Below, piece after piece: positions 19,247 through 21,203 of a stretch of 21,203 nt of DNA (position 1 is its first letter; every line of letters begins with the position of its first letter). This stretch comes from Patescibacteria group bacterium. GTDB taxonomy: Bacteria; Patescibacteriota; Minisyncoccia; Minisyncoccales; Staskawiczbacteraceae. A model generated the notes under the pieces. It saw only the letters and a list, made by a program, of their open reading frames with translations, had not been told where the DNA came from and did not search any database. The stretch is taken from positions 1 through 21,203 of the forward strand of contig JAHIEB010000001.1 of NCBI GenBank assembly GCA_018894075.1, in the 5' to 3' direction. Position numbers and translations under genes: made by a program.

Positions 19247-21203
19247 CTATTTGCGCTTGCCTTCAATAATTTCCTGCGCTATATTTCCGGGGACCTTATC
19301 ATACTTTTCAAATTGCATAGTAAAGCTTGCCCTGCCCTCTGTCAAAGACCTTAGCGCTGTGGCATAGCCGAACATCTCGGCTAAGGGAACAAAAGACTCA
19401 ATGACTTTCATGCCGAACCTTTCTTTTGTTTCTTCTATTTTGCCTCTTCTTGAGTTTAAATCGGAGATTACCTGGCCGAAGAAATCCTCCGGAGTTATAA
19501 TCTCTGTTTTCATAATGGGCTCAAGAATAACTGGCTTAGCTCTCTTGGCCGCCGACTGAAAGGCCATAGAACCTGCTATTTTAAAGGCAAACTCTGAAGA
19601 GTCTACATCATGAAAGCTTCCGTCAAATAATGCCACCTCAACGTCAACAACAGGATATCCTGCCAGAATTCCCTTATCTATGGCTTCTTTGACTCCTTTT
19701 TGCACAGGAGAAATAAATTCCTTTGGAATTGCGCCTCCTTTAATCTCGTCAATAAATTCAAAACCAGCTCCCCTTTCCTTGGGACTAACCCTTAGCCAAA
19801 CATGGCCGTATTGGCCCTTGCCTCCTGATTGCCGGACATATTTTCCTTCCGCCTCCGCTTCCTGCAGAATAGTTTCCTTGTAAGCCACCTGGGGTTTGCC
19901 GTAATTAGCTTCAACATTAAACTCCCTCCTTAGTCTGTCCCCAATGATGTCTAAATGCAATTCTCCCATACCGGCAATAATGGTTTCGCCTGTCTCTTGG
20001 TCTTCAGATATCCTAAAAGTAGGATCTTCCGTGGCTAGCTTTCTTAGAGAAACTATTAGTTTCTCCTGGTCAGCTTTTGTCTTTGGCTCAACGCGCATTT
20101 TAATAACAGGCTCCGGAAATTCGATTTTCTCTAAAACAACCGGGTTGTCGTTATCGCAGAGAGTATTTCCTGTCACTGTATTTTTCAAACCGACAGTGGC
20201 TCCTATCTCTCCTGCGTATAATTCATTCAATTCCTGCCTCTCATTTGAGTGCATTCTTATAATCCGGCTTATTCTCTCCTGCTCTCCTGTAATTGAATTC
20301 AAAACATAAGAGCCCTTGATAAGGGTGCCGGAATATATTCTAAAGTATGTAAGCGTGCCGACATACGGGTCAGCAGCCACCTTAAAAACCAGAGCTGAAA
20401 ATGGCTCTTGGTCAGATGATTTTCTGGTAATTGGCTGACCTGTTTTGGGATCTATTCCCTGAATATCAGGGGTTTCAACAGGAGAAGGAAGATACTCAAC
20501 AACGGCGTCTAAAACTGGCTGTACGCCTTTGTTTTTCAAAGCTGAACCGCACAAGATAGGAATAAGCCTGTATGCCAAGCATGCTTTTCTTAAAACAGCT
20601 TTTAGCTCGTCTGGCTTTAGCTCTTCTGCGTTTAAGTGTTTTTCCAGTAAAACGTCGTCTTCAGCAGCAATCTTATCAACCATGCTTGACCTGTATATCT
20701 CTGCCATTTCCTTGTATTCAGCCGGGATTTCTTTCTCAACAATGTTTTCTCCCCTGTCTCCCTCAAAGAAAAGAGCTTTCATTGAGAATAAATCAACAAC
20801 TCCTTGAAATTTGTCCTCCACTCCCATCGGAATCTGGATTGGGACAGCATTCATGGTAAGCTTGTTGTAAATTGACTGGACATCTGCTTCAAAGTTAGCT
20901 CCCATTCTGTCCAGCTTGTTAATAAAACAAATTCTGGGGATTTTGTACTTGTCAGCCTGTCTCCAAACTGTTTCAGACTGGGGCTCGACCCCTGCTACGC
21001 CATCAAAAACAACAACAGCTCCATCTAGAACCCTTAAAGACCTCTGGACTTCAGCTGTAAAGTCAATATGGCCCGGGGTGTCAATCATATTCAACTGGTA
21101 TCCCTTCCAATTTAGGGTGATAGCGGCTGAAGTAATAGTAATACCCCTTTCTCTTTCCTGCACCATCCAGTCCATAGTCGCCTCGCCTTCATGAACCTCC
21201 CCA
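19247..21203 (-). CDS. fusA: elongation factor G (5' end beyond window)
   Basis: EF-G drives ribosomal translocation with GTP. The frame is open from the window edge (first full codon at 21202) to a TAG at 19247, about 651 residues. The visible start is GEVHEGEATMDWM, followed by RGITITSAA (switch I), DTPGHID (G3) and NKLDR (G4); only the P-loop and the first ~50 or so residues are missing. Later parts include domain III, domain IV (GGKGQYGHVWL) and domain V (ATALRSLTEGRASFTMQFEKYDKVP). The first Met in the window (21175) is internal, not the start. Upstream rpsL-rpsG would be expected but cannot be seen. Confidence 0.97.
   Translation of the reverse strand, partial: GEVHEGEATMDWMVQERERGITITSAAITLNWKGYQLNMIDTPGHIDFTAEVQRSLRVLDGAVVVFDGVAGVEPQSETVWRQADKYKIPRICFINKLDRMGANFEADVQSIYNKLTMNAVPIQIPMGVEDKFQGVVDLFSMKALFFEGDRGENIVEKEIPAEYKEMAEIYRSSMVDKIAAEDDVLLEKHLNAEELKPDELKAVLRKACLAYRLIPILCGSALKNKGVQPVLDAVVEYLPSPVETPDIQGIDPKTGQPITRKSSDQEPFSALVFKVAADPYVGTLTYFRIYSGTLIKGSYVLNSITGEQERISRIIRMHSNERQELNELYAGEIGATVGLKNTVTGNTLCDNDNPVVLEKIEFPEPVIKMRVEPKTKADQEKLIVSLRKLATEDPTFRISEDQETGETIIAGMGELHLDIIGDRLRREFNVEANYGKPQVAYKETILQEAEAEGKYVRQSGGKGQYGHVWLRVSPKERGAGFEFIDEIKGGAIPKEFISPVQKGVKEAIDKGILAGYPVVDVEVALFDGSFHDVDSSEFAFKIAGSMAFQSAAKRAKPVILEPIMKTEIITPEDFFGQVISDLNSRRGKIEETKERFGMKVIESFVPLAEMFGYATALRSLTEGRASFTMQFEKYDKVPGNIAQEIIEGKRK

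Noticed and set aside
1..21203. CRISPR array, insertion sequence, tRNA or rRNA gene
   Set aside because: No regularly spaced repeats, transposase-like frames, inverted-repeat ends, or tRNA/rRNA signatures were seen.

Overview
The window looks like part of a small, compact genome of the Candidate Phyla Radiation (Patescibacteria), most like Parcubacteria. The evidence is a tightly packed AT-rich ribosomal cluster with no rpmD (L30) between rpsE and rplO, a short alanyl-tRNA synthetase, a very short triosephosphate isomerase, and a one-pass membrane protein resembling the baseplate-J-like proteins common in this group. UGA is used as a normal stop (map, tpiA, rplX), so this is not one of the UGA=Gly lineages. 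The taxonomic call is inference from gene content. All genes lie on the minus strand, so the text below runs from high to low coordinates.

Right end: fusA (5' end cut by the window edge), then a promoter, tuf and rpsJ. Between rpsJ and rplC is a 95-nt leader with its own promoter-like site (its -35 is inside rpsJ) and two mutually exclusive hairpins. Next comes a nearly gapless S10/spc run: rplC, rplD, rplW, rplB, rpsS, rplV, rpsC, rplP, rpmC, rpsQ, rplN, rplX, rplE, rpsN (zinc type), rpsH, rplF, rplR, rpsE, rplO, secY. Spacers are mostly 0-5 nt, with several overlaps.

Middle: adk, map and tpiA follow secY. The usual order would continue straight to infA, but here tpiA, a structured non-coding RNA (5762-5983), alaS and a membrane protein of unknown role are inserted. 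The RNA has a near-consensus promoter (TTGACA-17-TATCAT) and a textbook terminator. A possible alaS promoter is nested in that terminator.

Left end: infA (own promoter), rpmJ, rpsM, rpsK, rpsD and rpoA (3' end cut by the window edge), the normal alpha-operon order.

Together the genes supply ribosomal proteins, translation factors (EF-G, EF-Tu, IF-1), the protein-export channel, RNA polymerase alpha, nucleotide and N-terminal-Met processing, one glycolytic enzyme and one tRNA synthetase. Two patterns cut across the window. Most start codons lack a Shine-Dalgarno sequence and sit in an A/T-rich context ending in AT-ATG. Several promoters also lie so close to the start codon (adk, tpiA, alaS, infA) that leaderless or nearly leaderless mRNAs are predicted. 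The most novel element is the tpiA-alaS intergenic RNA, which I cannot assign to a known family.
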